Assembly: GCF_000784735.1 (NCBI RefSeq)
Contig: NZ_JSYG01000034.1
Location: 62,001-126,000, forward strand
Origin: Dickeya undicola
GTDB lineage: Bacteria > Pseudomonadota > Gammaproteobacteria > Enterobacterales > Enterobacteriaceae
Direction: 5' to 3'
DNA: 64,000 nt
The notes under the pieces are model-generated. The model saw nothing but the letters and a program-made list of their open reading frames with translations, had not been told where the DNA came from and ran no database searches. A program made the position numbers and the translations under genes. Positions 1-10,820 of this stretch are shown here, piece after piece. How positions within the stretch are numbered: the stretch's first letter is position 1; each line of letters begins with the position of its first letter.

Positions 1-604
1 AAAGATTGAGTGAATCGGACTGGGTGAACCCCAGTAAGGTGTGGCCGCTCAACGCTTCTACGCTGAGCGGCGTACCGTGACGGTTCAGGTAAGCAGGACT
101 TGCCAGAATCCGCAGCCGGGTGGCCCCCAGCAGCCGGGCATGGATGCTGGAATCACGTAGCTCGCCGATACGAATCGCCACATCGGTATGCTGTTCCAGC
201 AAATCGATAATCACGTCATCGGTATTCAACTCCAGCGAAATGCAGGGATAACGCTGGCGAAACTCCGGGATCAAAGGCACGATCAAATGCTGCATGAATG
301 AGGCGGCGGCATTGATACGCAACCGCCCGCTGGGCTTGCGGCGACGCAGCGCAATTTGCTCCTCTGCCAGCTCCACCCTCTGCAACACTTCCCGCGCATG
401 TTGCAGAAATATCTGCCCTTCTTCCGACAACGCCAGACGTCGGGTAGTGCGATGCAATAACGTCATGCCGAGCTTACTTTCCAGGCGGCCCAACGCCCGG
501 CTAATTCCAGACGTGGTCTGCCCCAGTTGCGCGGCGGCAGCGGTGACGGACCCACTGTCCACCACCACTACGAATGCCTGCATCTCTTCCAGAGTGACCT
601 TCAT
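1..604 (-). CDS. LysR family transcriptional regulator, C-terminus cut by window edge
   Basis: The reading frame starts at 604 and runs off the left edge, giving about 201 residues. The N-terminus (MKVTLEEMQAFVVVVDSG, then TAAAAQLGQTTSGISRALGR) is a typical LysR winged helix-turn-helix, followed by the start of the periplasmic-binding-like effector domain (FRQRYPCISLELNTDD, then VAIRIGEL). It begins only 12 bases after the parE stop, with an AGG four bases before the ATG, so it is probably co-transcribed with parE. LysR proteins usually control a neighbouring gene, but its target and inducer cannot be told from what is visible. Confidence 0.88.
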   Translation of the reverse strand, partial: MKVTLEEMQAFVVVVDSGSVTAAAAQLGQTTSGISRALGRLESKLGMTLLHRTTRRLALSEEGQIFLQHAREVLQRVELAEEQIALRRRKPSGRLRINAAASFMQHLIVPLIPEFRQRYPCISLELNTDDVIIDLLEQHTDVAIRIGELRDSSIHARLLGATRLRILASPAYLNRHGTPLSVEALSGHTLLGFTQSDSLNL

Positions 605-616
605 CGTGCCTGGGCG

Positions 617-2674
<2,058 letters not shown>

Positions 2675-2698
2675 TCACCGCGGTCGTGCCGGGATGAG

Positions 2699-3280
2699 TC
2701 AATCTGCCGTCAATCCGAGGAAATCGATAATCGGCGCAAAGTAATGTTCAAAACCTACAAACGCGTGATTACCGCCAGACTCCACCGTCTGGCGGCAAGC
2801 GGTGTAATAGGCCACCGCCTGACGATAGTCCAGCACCTCATCCCCGGTTTGCAGCAGACACCACAGCAAATCCGGAGATTCCAGCGGCTCAACCTGCATC
2901 ACCTTGAGATCGTAAATGTGCCGAGACTCTAACACATATTGCTCACCGGTGTAGGGGTTCTGCTGATCCCCGAGGAAATCGAGCAGCAGCTCATAGGGCC
3001 GCACCGCAGGGTTGACCACCACCGCAGGCAGATGAAAACGCTGCGACAGCCAGGTGGCGTAATAACCGCCCATCGACGACCCGACCAAACCGAGCGGCCG
3101 CCCGGCACGTTCCATAACCAGTTGTTCTATTCGTTCTGCCGCGTCTGCCGGGTAAGGAGGCAACTGCGGCACCAGCATCTCAATATGAGGATGATGCTGT
3201 GCCAGCCATTGCTGCAACGCCGTGGCTTTCGCCGACAGAGGCGAGCTGTTGAAACCGTGAAGATAAAGCAAGGTGGGCAT
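2699..3280 (-). CDS. yqiA: YqiA family esterase
   Basis: This is an alpha/beta-hydrolase of 193 residues. E. coli YqiA hydrolyses short-chain acyl esters, and its physiological substrate is not settled. The oxyanion-hole segment LHGF is at 7-10, the nucleophile elbow GSSMGG at 67-72 (Ser69), and the likely acid and base are Asp147 (TGDE) and His172 (GGNH). There is no signal peptide, so it should be cytoplasmic. Its ATG overlaps the cpdA stop by one base (TGATG), which suggests translational coupling in a nudF-yqiB-cpdA-yqiA-parE gene string. Confidence 0.93.
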   Translation of the reverse strand: MPTLLYLHGFNSSPLSAKATALQQWLAQHHPHIEMLVPQLPPYPADAAERIEQLVMERAGRPLGLVGSSMGGYYATWLSQRFHLPAVVVNPAVRPYELLLDFLGDQQNPYTGEQYVLESRHIYDLKVMQVEPLESPDLLWCLLQTGDEVLDYRQAVAYYTACRQTVESGGNHAFVGFEHYFAPIIDFLGLTAD

Positions 3281-4107
3281 CAGTAACCGTCCGAATCCAT
3301 ATCTGGCAGAAATTCATTCCCTTCAAGGCGGCATACCTGAGTTTCAACCTCACCCTCTGGCAACAATTCCAGATAACGCCAGCCAGGCGCGACATTATCA
3401 ATGGTGAAGCTGGTGCAATGAGGCTTGAATTGCACGCAGGTCGAGGGCGTCGCCAGCAGGCGGCGGCCATTCCAATCCAGATCCATTTCCTGATGAATAT
3501 GACCGCACAATACGGTACGCACGCGCGGGAAACGGGCCAGTAGCGCGTCCAGACTGTGGGCATTACGCAGACTATGTTGATCCAACCAGGTACAGCCTGA
3601 CGGCAACGGATGATGATGCAGCATCAACAAGGTATGACGTTCCGGTTGGCTTTGCAGGCTGCGCTCCAGCCACTCCAGTTGGTATTCACTCAGCTCGCCG
3701 TGCGGCACGCCAAACACCTGACTGTCCAGCAGGATCACCTGCCAGTGTTCGCCCAGCAACACGTGTTTGGAAGGGGCGATTCCCGAGCGGGCCAATACAT
3801 CCACCATCGCGGGCTGAAAGTCGTGGTTGCCGGGCAACCAGACGCAAGGCGCATTCAAGCGACGGATACCATCAGCGAAACGCGTGTAAGCTTCCTGAGT
3901 ATGGTCCTGCGCCAAATCCCCTGTGGCGGTAATCAGATCGAACTGCCATTGCTGGGCGACGATGGCATCCAGCACCGCCTGATAGCTGCGGTAAGTATCA
4001 ACACCGAGTAGCGTTCCTCGCTCACCGGCAAAAAGGTGGGTATCTGTTATTTGTAAAATCCTGATTCTGGCCCCACGTGCCACAGGAAGTGTCAACAGGC
4101 TTTCCAA
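3280..4107 (-). CDS. cpdA: 3',5'-cyclic AMP phosphodiesterase
   Basis: CpdA hydrolyses cAMP to AMP and so tempers CRP-dependent regulation. The 275-residue product carries the full metallophosphoesterase set: DTH (Asp22, His24), GDLAQD (Asp64), GNHD (94-96), HHHP (from His164) and GHIH (202-205). No ATG lies near the conserved start. The TTG at 4107 gives [12 protein letters not shown], which matches the E. coli N-terminus and the 275-residue length, and it sits six bases after AAGGA, so TTG is the likely start. The frame stays open to 4293, but that extension is not conserved and covers an apparent repeat element. Confidence 0.95.
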   Translation of the reverse strand: MESLLTLPVARGARIRILQITDTHLFAGERGTLLGVDTYRSYQAVLDAIVAQQWQFDLITATGDLAQDHTQEAYTRFADGIRRLNAPCVWLPGNHDFQPAMVDVLARSGIAPSKHVLLGEHWQVILLDSQVFGVPHGELSEYQLEWLERSLQSQPERHTLLMLHHHPLPSGCTWLDQHSLRNAHSLDALLARFPRVRTVLCGHIHQEMDLDWNGRRLLATPSTCVQFKPHCTSFTIDNVAPGWRYLELLPEGEVETQVCRLEGNEFLPDMDSDGY

Positions 4108-4314
4108 ATAGTGTCCTTGGGTCTTTGCAATCTGCCTAACAAATCGATCTATACCCTCAAAAATTCGCGTTGCAGCAAGGCGGCTCCCAGAATGAAGACA
4201 AATCGACACCGCCGATTTGAACGCTGCCAACGGCAGCTCCCGCAGAGCCAAACCCGAAAACAAGCCGGGTAAACGCGGCCAACACACCTGCAATCTACAG
4301 TATGACGAGTATAT
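4108..4314. repeat. Putative MITE-like or REP-like element between yqiB and cpdA
   Basis: From memory, the E. coli yqiB-cpdA spacer is only a few tens of bases; here it is 207 bases. It holds two adjacent perfect stem-loops: CAAATCG with CGATTTG around a 7-base loop (4199-4219), and GCTGCC with GGCAGC around a 3-base loop (4223-4237). The flanking genes are intact and the cpdA ribosome site lies outside the hairpins. This looks like a short non-coding repeat inserted between two co-transcribed genes. Copy number cannot be tested within this window. Confidence 0.4.
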
Positions 4315-4737
4315 CTAACAAACAGGAACCGACAATGAACCACACGCCAGGCAATACCTTAGCCAATCAGCAAGAAACTGATTAATCTGATGCTTTTCGT
4401 CACGTTGATGTAATTTCTTATTCGGATAATCATAACGTGCCTTAAAGCGGAAGATCTGCTGGCTGGAACACACTTCCGCAACCATCGCATCGTAATACAA
4501 ACGCACCACCAGCGTCGGCAGGCTCCAGTAGCTGACCGACGGCGCAATTTGCTGGATTTCTACCAGCGCGGTATACCGCGTAGACTCCAGAATCGTTAAA
4601 CGGTAGCTGGCATGATGGACCTGATAAACCACCGCGGCCCCCACCTCTTCATTACGGGGAAGCAAGCGACGTAGCTGCGCAAAGTTGACTTCGTTTAGCC
4701 GCATCATTTCCGGGAAATCCGGGACATAACGCTTCAT
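4315..4737 (-). CDS. yqiB: DUF1249 family protein YqiB
   Basis: This 140-residue protein matches E. coli YqiB along its whole length ([16 protein letters not shown] at the start, [19 protein letters not shown] in the middle, [11 protein letters not shown] near the end). Its function is unknown. It has no signal peptide or membrane segment. The start codon overlaps the nudF stop in an ATGA, so the two are probably translationally coupled. The C-terminal end (SLSVPVC) differs from E. coli but is not truncated. Confidence 0.9.
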   Translation of the reverse strand: MKRYVPDFPEMMRLNEVNFAQLRRLLPRNEEVGAAVVYQVHHASYRLTILESTRYTALVEIQQIAPSVSYWSLPTLVVRLYYDAMVAEVCSSQQIFRFKARYDYPNKKLHQRDEKHQINQFLADWLRYCLACGSLSVPVC

Positions 4738-5390
4738 GATCCGTCCACCCAGTCTTTTTTTAATGTCTCATGGTGCAATGCCAACCATTGCAAGGCAATG
4801 ACAGAGGCGGCGTTGTCAATAATCCCCTGTTCCACCCATTGATAGCTTTGTTCACGGCTGACCACGTGCACGCGAATGTCCTCGTTTTCTTCGGCCAGCC
4901 CGTGAATGCCGTCGGCGGCACCGGCATCCACCTCGCCGACCCAGATAGCCAGCCGCTCGCTGGTGCCACCAGGACTCGCCAGGTAGCTAAGCGCCGGGCG
5001 GCAACGCTTCACCACCAGCCCGGCTTCTTCCTGCGCTTCGCGACGGGCAACCTCTTCCAGGCTTTCGCCCGGCTCGATCATACCGGCCACCAGTTCGAAC
5101 AACCACGGCGACGTGCTGGTGTCGTAGGCGGCGATGCGGATCTGTTCAATCAACACTACTTCATCGCGCACCGGATCATAGGGCAACAACACCACAGCAT
5201 GGCCACGTTCCAAAATTTCCCGACTGACTTCACCACTCATGCCGCCATTGAACAAGCGGTGGCGAAAACGGTAGCGCTGCAGCGAAAAAAAACCCCTGTA
5301 GAGCGTTTCGCGTGCAATAATTTCTACATCATCTTTGGTAAATGTACCGGGTTTGGTCAAAGTACCGGGATGCGTATCTGAGGACGCCAT
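4734..5390 (-). CDS. nudF: ADP-ribose pyrophosphatase (Nudix)
   Basis: NudF cleaves ADP-ribose to AMP and ribose 5-phosphate. The 218-residue product has a complete Nudix box at 103-125 (GMIEPGES, then REAQEEAGL), with the conserved REx2EE glutamates. The core ([27 protein letters not shown]) matches E. coli NudF, while the first 15 residues differ. The start at 5390 follows AGGAG by eight bases; the open frame continues to 5474 without support. It heads the minus-strand string nudF-yqiB-cpdA-yqiA-parE and is divergent from tolC, as in E. coli. Confidence 0.95.
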   Translation of the reverse strand: MASSDTHPGTLTKPGTFTKDDVEIIARETLYRGFFSLQRYRFRHRLFNGGMSGEVSREILERGHAVVLLPYDPVRDEVVLIEQIRIAAYDTSTSPWLFELVAGMIEPGESLEEVARREAQEEAGLVVKRCRPALSYLASPGGTSERLAIWVGEVDAGAADGIHGLAEENEDIRVHVVSREQSYQWVEQGIIDNAASVIALQWLALHHETLKKDWVDGS

Positions 5391-5684
5391 AAACTCAACT
5401 CCTGTGAACAACACGGCGGGCAAGCCACTTTTTATGCGGCGAAATCGTGGACAGGCGTTCGCCGTTTTGTGCAATATTCATCATGCAATCGTGCCAGCCC
5501 GATAAGGATAGTCAGGTGCGGAAAGTCTACCAGCAAGAATGAGGCGTTCCCGGTATTAACACAATGTCTTTGCGATACCCGGAAACGGCAGTTCTGCCGG
5601 GGCAGCCTCTGGCAGCTGCCGGGCATTGTGCCCAGCCACAAGCCGCTAAGTAAAATAGGCTTTTGGGATAACCGCAAGGAAAAG

Positions 5685-5703
5685 ATGGCACATTCAGCCA
5701 CCT
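5685..5703 (+). promoter_or_regulatory. Candidate marbox upstream of tolC
   Basis: ATGGCACATTCAGCCACCT fits the degenerate MarA/SoxS/Rob consensus AYnGCACnnWnnRYYAAAY at every fixed position except two of the AAA. It ends where the -35 element of the extended -10 promoter at 5722-5730 would lie, which is the spacing seen at class II Mar-regulated promoters. tolC is a known mar/sox/rob regulon member in E. coli. Binding here is an inference. Confidence 0.5.
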
Positions 5704-5713
5704 AATTCGATTG

Positions 5714-5734
5714 GTCGATTCTGATAGAATCGAC
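5714..5734 (+). promoter_or_regulatory. 21-bp palindrome covering the probable tolC -10 element
   Basis: GTCGATTCT and AGAATCGAC form perfect 9-bp arms around GAT. The sequence contains TGATAGAAT (5722-5730), a good extended -10 element, so the palindrome spans the -10 region of a likely tolC promoter with a start near 5737. It could be an operator or, if transcription starts further upstream, a hairpin in the 5' leader. Confidence 0.45.
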
Positions 5735-5793
5735 AGGTATATCGTCTCCAGATGGCGCAACCAAGAAATTTTGCTGCACAACAAGGAATGCAA

Positions 5794-7206
5794 ATGAAGA
5801 AACTGCTCCCACTTCTCATCAGCCTGGGTCTGGGCGGCTTTAGCGCCGTAAGTCAGGCCGAAGACCTATTACAAGTTTATCAGCAGGCTAAAACGACAAA
5901 CCCTGATTTACGCAGCGCTGCCGCCACCCGAGACGCGGCCTTTGAAAAAATCAATGAAGCTCGCTCTTCCTTGCTGCCACAGTTGGGCCTGGGTGCTGAC
6001 TATACCTATACCAGCGGCTATCGTGACCGCCGAGACATCAACAGCAACGCAACCAGCGCTTCTCTGCAATTAACCCAGTCCATTTTCAACATGTCTCTGT
6101 GGCGTTCGCTGACATTGCAGGAGAAACAGGCTGGTATTCAGGATGTTAGCTATCAGACTTCCCAGCAGACACTGTTACTCAATACCGCGACTGCCTATTT
6201 CAATGTGCTGCGCGCCATTGATTCGCTGTCTTACGTTAGTGCTCAGAAACAGTCGATTTACCGCGAACTGGACCAGACCACCCAACGTTTCAACGTTGGC
6301 CTGGTCGCCATCACCGACGTGCAGAACGCCCGCGCCCAATATGACAGCGTGCTGGCCAGCGAAGTGACCGCACGCAACAACCTGGATAACGCGATGGAAA
6401 CCCTGCGCCAGGTGACCGGCCAGTTCTACCCGCAACTGGCAGGGCTGAATATCGATCGCTTCAGCCCACAGAAACCTGATGCGGTAAACGGCCTGCTGAA
6501 AGAAGCGGAAAACCGCAACCTCAGCTTGCTGTCGGCCCGCCTGAGCCAGGATCTGGCGCGCGAGCAGATTCGCTCAGCGGAAAGCGGACACCTGCCGACG
6601 CTCAGCCTGACTGCGTCTACGGGCGTCACTAATACCGATTTTTCAGGTTCCCGTGCAGTAGGCGACAGTTTCAACAACACCTATGTGGGGCAGAATCAGG
6701 TTGGGCTGAGCTTCTCCCTGCCTATCTACAGCGGCGGCGGCACCTCATCCAAAGTGAAACAAGCGCAACACAGTTTTGTGGCGTCAAGTGAGAATATGGA
6801 AAGCGCGCACCGCTCAGTCATTCAGACGCTGCGCTCCGCACATAACAACATCTCAGCCTCCATCAGTAGCGTTAACGCTTACAAACAGGCGGTGATCTCG
6901 GCGCAAAGTTCGTTGGACGCAATGGAAGCAGGCTATCAGGTGGGCACCCGTACCATCGTCGATGTACTGGACGCCACCACCACGTTGTACAACGCCAAGC
7001 AGCAGTTGTCCGGTGCTCGTTATGACTACCTGATCAACCAGTTGAATCTCAAGCAAGCGCTCGGTACGTTGAACGAAGACGACCTGCGTACCCTGAACGC
7101 CATGCTGGGTAAACCGGTATCGACATCCGCCGCTATCGGCGACGATGCACCTATGCCGGCAACGACACCTGCGGTAGCAAAAACCGCTGCCAAGGCCCGG
7201 CCCTGA
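5794..7206 (+). CDS. tolC: Outer membrane efflux channel TolC
   Basis: TolC is the trimeric outer-membrane duct used by AcrAB-type pumps and type I secretion systems. The 470-residue product begins with a clear signal peptide cut after SQA (residue 22), and has the two internally duplicated OEP repeats, with hallmark segments QTTQRFNVGLVAITDVQ and GTRTIVDVLDATTTLYN. The E. coli protein is 493 residues; the shortfall is mostly in the variable C-terminal tail, which is Ala/Thr/Pro rich here. The ATG at 5794 lies six bases after AAGGA, so the in-frame ATGs at 5752 and 5788 were not chosen. It is divergent from nudF, as in E. coli. Confidence 0.97.
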   Translation: MKKLLPLLISLGLGGFSAVSQAEDLLQVYQQAKTTNPDLRSAAATRDAAFEKINEARSSLLPQLGLGADYTYTSGYRDRRDINSNATSASLQLTQSIFNMSLWRSLTLQEKQAGIQDVSYQTSQQTLLLNTATAYFNVLRAIDSLSYVSAQKQSIYRELDQTTQRFNVGLVAITDVQNARAQYDSVLASEVTARNNLDNAMETLRQVTGQFYPQLAGLNIDRFSPQKPDAVNGLLKEAENRNLSLLSARLSQDLAREQIRSAESGHLPTLSLTASTGVTNTDFSGSRAVGDSFNNTYVGQNQVGLSFSLPIYSGGGTSSKVKQAQHSFVASSENMESAHRSVIQTLRSAHNNISASISSVNAYKQAVISAQSSLDAMEAGYQVGTRTIVDVLDATTTLYNAKQQLSGARYDYLINQLNLKQALGTLNEDDLRTLNAMLGKPVSTSAAIGDDAPMPATTPAVAKTAAKARP

Positions 7207-7212
7207 TGCCTC

Positions 7213-7247
7213 GCAGGGGGTCCCCACGTGGGCTCCCCTGCATTTTT
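7213..7247 (+). terminator. Terminator after tolC
   Basis: GCAGGGG pairs with CCCCTGC, with further self-complementarity inside the loop (CCCACGTGGG), followed by ATTTTT. It starts seven bases after the tolC stop. Confidence 0.75.
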
Positions 7248-7345
7248 CGTCCGCCGCATTCAGACAAGTAATGTCTCGTATACCGGCGCTTTACAAGCTG
7301 TTCACCCTTCTCCTATTCTAAAACCCGTTTTACTACATGTACTGT

Positions 7346-7374
7346 TTGTACATATACCGTTTGATACATATAAA
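7346..7374 (+). promoter_or_regulatory. Sigma-70 promoter for ygiBC with an inverted repeat at -35
   Basis: TTGTAC and TATAAA are separated by exactly 17 bases, and the start would lie about 30 bases before the ygiB ATG. The -35 element is inside an inverted repeat, ATGTAC-5-GTACAT (7337-7353), which has the look of an operator. No regulator is known to me for this site. Confidence 0.5.
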
Positions 7375-7410
7375 TGATGGGCACGATGCCCTTTTGCTCT
7401 GGGATCAACA

Positions 7411-8190
7411 ATGAAAAGAACGTCAAACATCAACCATGCGCGTTTTCGCAAACGCTGGGGTTATCGTATCGCACCGATCGCACTGGCTGTCGGGGCCGTG
7501 TTTATTCTCTCCGGCTGCGAGAAAACCGACGAAACCGTATCGCTTTACCAAAACGCGGACGACTGTTCCCGCGCCAATCCGTCCATGAAGGACCAGTGTA
7601 CCGCTACCTATAACAGCGCATTGAAAGAAGCAGAAAGGACCGCGCCCAAATACGCCACTCGTGAAGAGTGCGTGGCGGCTTTCGGCGAAAGTCAGTGTAC
7701 GCAAAGCTCGACAACCAGCACTACATCGGCAGCCAACACGACGGCCAGCGCTGCGCCACAGCAAAGCGGCAGTTTCTGGATGCCATTGATGGCCGGTTTT
7801 ATGATGGGCAAATTGATGGGTGGTAGCAGTTTTGCACAGCAGCCGGTGTTCAGTCCGCGTACCCCCAATAGCCCGGCCAACGGCAGCTATGTGGACGCCA
7901 GCGGCAAAAGCTATGGCACCGCCACCGGGCGTTCCATTACCGTTCCTAAAGACGCGATGGCCCCCAAACCGACTTCCAGTGTCGCGCCGTCCAGCATCAC
8001 CACCACCCGCGGCGGCTTTGGCGACTCTGTAAACAAACTCAACAGTGCGCCTGCTGCCAACATGGCCGGTAATCAAGACAGCACTCGCGCTGCAACAAAT
8101 ACTACGGGTAGCAGCAGCACATCGGCCAATGGCAGTAGCACTCGCCAGACCAGCAGTAGTATTCCCGTTCGCCGTTCCTTTGGGGGCTAA
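7411..8190 (+). CDS. ygiB: DUF1190 lipoprotein YgiB
   Basis: This 259-residue protein has a lipobox LSGC with Cys36 as the lipidation site after a longish charged N-terminus, so it should be a lipoprotein. The core ([54 protein letters not shown]) matches E. coli YgiB, which is about 223 residues. The extra length is Ser/Thr/Ala-rich low-complexity sequence in the linker and C-terminal tail. The biochemical role is not established. It lies 11 bases ahead of ygiC, and the two form a conserved pair. Confidence 0.9.
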   Translation: MKRTSNINHARFRKRWGYRIAPIALAVGAVFILSGCEKTDETVSLYQNADDCSRANPSMKDQCTATYNSALKEAERTAPKYATREECVAAFGESQCTQSSTTSTTSAANTTASAAPQQSGSFWMPLMAGFMMGKLMGGSSFAQQPVFSPRTPNSPANGSYVDASGKSYGTATGRSITVPKDAMAPKPTSSVAPSSITTTRGGFGDSVNKLNSAPAANMAGNQDSTRAATNTTGSSSTSANGSSTRQTSSSIPVRRSFGG

Positions 8191-8201
8191 GGTCACCTGC
8201 C

Positions 8202-9362
8202 ATGAAACGTATTGCGATTCACGAACGCCCGAACTGGCAGGAAAAAGCGGCTGAGTATGGCTTTCAGTTCCACACCATGTATGGCGAACCCTACTGGTGT
8301 GAAGACGCCTACTATCAGTTTACGTTGGCGCAAATTGAAGAGCTGGAAGAGGCGACCGCCGAACTGAACCAGATGTGCCTGCAAGTGGTCGATAAGGTGG
8401 TCAACAGTGAAGCACTGCTGACTAAATTCCGCATCCCTCGCCACACCTGGGACTTCGTGCGCAATTCGTGGCTATCGCGCCAACCGGCGCTTTATGCCCG
8501 CCTGGACCTCGCCTACGATGGCAAGAGCCCGGCCAAGTTGCTGGAGAACAACGCCGATACCCCAACCTCGTTGTACGAGTCGGCGTTTTTTCAGTGGATC
8601 TGGCTGGAAGATCAGATCAATGCCGGTCACCTGCCGCCGCACGCGGACCAGTACAATAGCTTGCAGGAACAGCTCATTGAACGCTTTGAGTATCTGCGGA
8701 CCCACCACGGTTTCAGCAATATGTATTTCACCTGCTGTCGGGACACCGAGGAAGATCGCGGCACGATACAATACCTGCAAGATTGTGCGCAGGAAGCCGG
8801 TGTGCCGGGCCAGTTCCTGTACATTGATGAAATAGGCTTGGGAGATCGTGGGCAATTTACCGATCTGCAAGACAATACTATCGGCAACCTGTTCAAGCTC
8901 TACCCGTGGGAATTCATGCTGCGTGAGACGTTCTCCACCAAGCTGGCAGATGCAGGGGTGCGCTGGCTGGAACCGGGTTGGAAAAGCGTGGTGTCCAACA
9001 AAGCGCTATTACCAATGCTGTGGCAGATGTTCCCCAACCACCCCAACCTGCTACCGGCCTACTTCACCGAAGATAACCCGCCCCCCATGACCGACTACGT
9101 GGTCAAGCCGCTGTTTTCTCGCGAAGGTGCCAACATACAGATTTACCAACAAGGTAAGCAGGTCGCCGCCGTGGACGGCCCTTACGGTGAAGAGGGTTGC
9201 ATTATCCAGCAGTATCACCCGCTGCCGCGCTTTAACGACAGCTATACGCTGATCGGCAGTTGGCTGGTGGGTGATTCGCCTTGTGGTATCGGACTGCGGG
9301 AAGACCGGGAATTGATTACCCAGGACTTATCCCGCTTCTATCCGCATATCATTCTGGATTAA
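8202..9362 (+). CDS. ygiC: Glutathionylspermidine synthase-like ATP-grasp protein YgiC
   Basis: The 386-residue product belongs to the ATP-grasp family related to the synthetase half of glutathionylspermidine synthase (PF03738). Visible family segments include [40 protein letters not shown] and [14 protein letters not shown]. It lacks the amidase half found in Gss. The ligase substrate is unknown; its fixed pairing with the lipoprotein YgiB suggests an envelope-related role, but that is inference. An AGG lies about ten bases before the ATG. Confidence 0.9.
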   Translation: MKRIAIHERPNWQEKAAEYGFQFHTMYGEPYWCEDAYYQFTLAQIEELEEATAELNQMCLQVVDKVVNSEALLTKFRIPRHTWDFVRNSWLSRQPALYARLDLAYDGKSPAKLLENNADTPTSLYESAFFQWIWLEDQINAGHLPPHADQYNSLQEQLIERFEYLRTHHGFSNMYFTCCRDTEEDRGTIQYLQDCAQEAGVPGQFLYIDEIGLGDRGQFTDLQDNTIGNLFKLYPWEFMLRETFSTKLADAGVRWLEPGWKSVVSNKALLPMLWQMFPNHPNLLPAYFTEDNPPPMTDYVVKPLFSREGANIQIYQQGKQVAAVDGPYGEEGCIIQQYHPLPRFNDSYTLIGSWLVGDSPCGIGLREDRELITQDLSRFYPHIILD

Positions 9363-9380
9363 CGCCAACACGTCTTGATG

Positions 9381-9414
9381 ACACACATCGTCCTTCCGGG
9401 CGATGTGTGTTTTT
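9381..9414 (+). terminator. Terminator after ygiC
   Basis: ACACACATCG and CGATGTGTGT form a 10-bp stem with a 10-base loop, followed by a run of T. It lies between the convergent ygiC and ygiD genes and could work in both directions. Confidence 0.8.
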
Positions 9415-9436
9415 AGCGGCCATCGAGGTCAGGGTA

Positions 9437-10225
9437 TTATCCGACCTGTACCGACATCATGCTGAGCGATCCCATCACAATGCCGTCCGTCGGCGTAGAT
9501 ACTGGCTCCTGACCATCCCAACTGCCAAGGACGTACAGCAGCGGTAGGAAGTGGTCCGGCGTCGGGTTGGACAGCGCGGCACCAGAGTGTTGCATAAAAT
9601 TCACCAGCGGGTGTTCCGCCGCGTCGCCCTGCCAGGCCAGATTACTGCGCACGAAATCATTGAACGACGTCGCCCAATCATAGGGTGCGCCATCACCATT
9701 CCACTTGATCATCCGCAGGTTATGCACCACGTTGCCGCTGGCGACAATCATGATGCCTTCGTCACGTAGCGCAGCCAGTTTACGGCCCAGCTCATAATGG
9801 TAAGCAGGTGGTTTGGTGCCGTCGACGCTAAGTTGCACCACCGGGATATCCGCCTCGGGATAAACCTTGATCAACACGCCCCAGGTGCCGTGGTCCAATC
9901 CCCACTCCTGATGATCTGCATATACCGATACCGGAGCCAGAACGTCCTGTACGCGTTTAGCCACATCCGGCGCACCCGGTGCCGGGTACTGGGTATCAAA
10001 TAACGCCTGCGGGAAGCCGCCGAAATCATGGATGGTGCGCGGTTTATCCATCGCGGTAACCGCCGTGCCACGGGTATACCAGTGCGCGGATACCGCAACG
10101 ATCGCCTTCGGGCGCGGCAGGGTTTCTCCCAATTTACGCCAGGCTAACGTGTAGTCATTTTCATCCAGCGCATTCATCGGGCTACCGTGGCCCAGAAACA
10201 GTGCTGGCATCCGGGAAGTGCTCAT
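9437..10225 (-). CDS. ygiD: 4,5-DOPA dioxygenase extradiol-type enzyme
   Basis: This 262-residue protein is a LigB-fold extradiol dioxygenase. E. coli YgiD (DodA) opens the ring of L-DOPA at the 4,5 position. Metal-site and catalytic histidines are visible at His13 (LGHGSP), His48 (VSAHWY), His168 (NVVHNL) and His225 (TPDHFLP), with His112 in LDHGTWG. There is no signal peptide. The ATG at 10225 directly precedes the conserved strand RMPALFLGHG. It faces ygiC tail to tail, as in E. coli. Confidence 0.92.
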   Translation of the reverse strand: MSTSRMPALFLGHGSPMNALDENDYTLAWRKLGETLPRPKAIVAVSAHWYTRGTAVTAMDKPRTIHDFGGFPQALFDTQYPAPGAPDVAKRVQDVLAPVSVYADHQEWGLDHGTWGVLIKVYPEADIPVVQLSVDGTKPPAYHYELGRKLAALRDEGIMIVASGNVVHNLRMIKWNGDGAPYDWATSFNDFVRSNLAWQGDAAEHPLVNFMQHSGAALSNPTPDHFLPLLYVLGSWDGQEPVSTPTDGIVMGSLSMMSVQVG

Positions 10226-10366
10226 AGCGATATCCTTAGCAACAGTGAAGGTAATAAGTACCGATGGGGATTACTTTACCTCTACTGTTTCCTCGATACA
10301 GTCAGATTCCCATGATGATGATTGTCAATAAATTTGACGTTTTAGCCGTAACCGGAGTAAAGACAT

Positions 10367-10393
10367 AAAAAAACCCCGCCGATTGGCGGGGTT
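10367..10393 (-). terminator. Terminator of rnpB
   Basis: On the minus strand, CCCCGCC and GGCGGGG form a 7-bp stem with a 4-base loop, followed by seven T. It sits just past the 3' end of the RNase P RNA. Confidence 0.85.
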
Positions 10394-10399
10394 CTGAAA

Positions 10400-10778
<379 letters not shown>

Positions 10779-10785
10779 GGCGCGG

Positions 10786-10814
10786 ATAATAGGGCAAATC
10801 GGTCGGCTTGTCAT
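10786..10814 (-). promoter_or_regulatory. rnpB promoter
   Basis: On the minus strand, ATGACA (plus positions 10809-10814) and TATTAT (10786-10791) are separated by 17 bases. The start would be at about 10778, exactly where the RNase P RNA begins, and the GC-rich stretch between -10 and +1 resembles stringently controlled promoters. It sits just after the rsmI stop codon. Confidence 0.75.
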
Positions 10815-10820
10815 CTCTGA

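Larger units (their letters stand above)
5391..5793. promoter_or_regulatory. Divergent nudF-tolC intergenic region
   Basis: This 403-base stretch has no convincing gene and must hold the promoters for nudF (minus) and tolC (plus). The tolC-proximal part carries a MarA/SoxS/Rob-like box and a 21-bp palindrome, listed separately. Open frames across it have no family features and no good ribosome sites. The nudF-proximal part, about 5391-5640, shows nothing I can name. Confidence 0.6.

Noticed and set aside
5432-5793. Small open frames in the nudF-tolC gap, including an N-terminal extension of tolC
   Set aside because: No ribosome sites or conservation; the tolC signal peptide begins cleanly at 5794.
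7423-8196. 257-codon minus-strand frame opposite ygiB
   Set aside because: Antisense to a well-supported lipoprotein gene; composition is a mirror of the Ser/Thr/Ala repeats.
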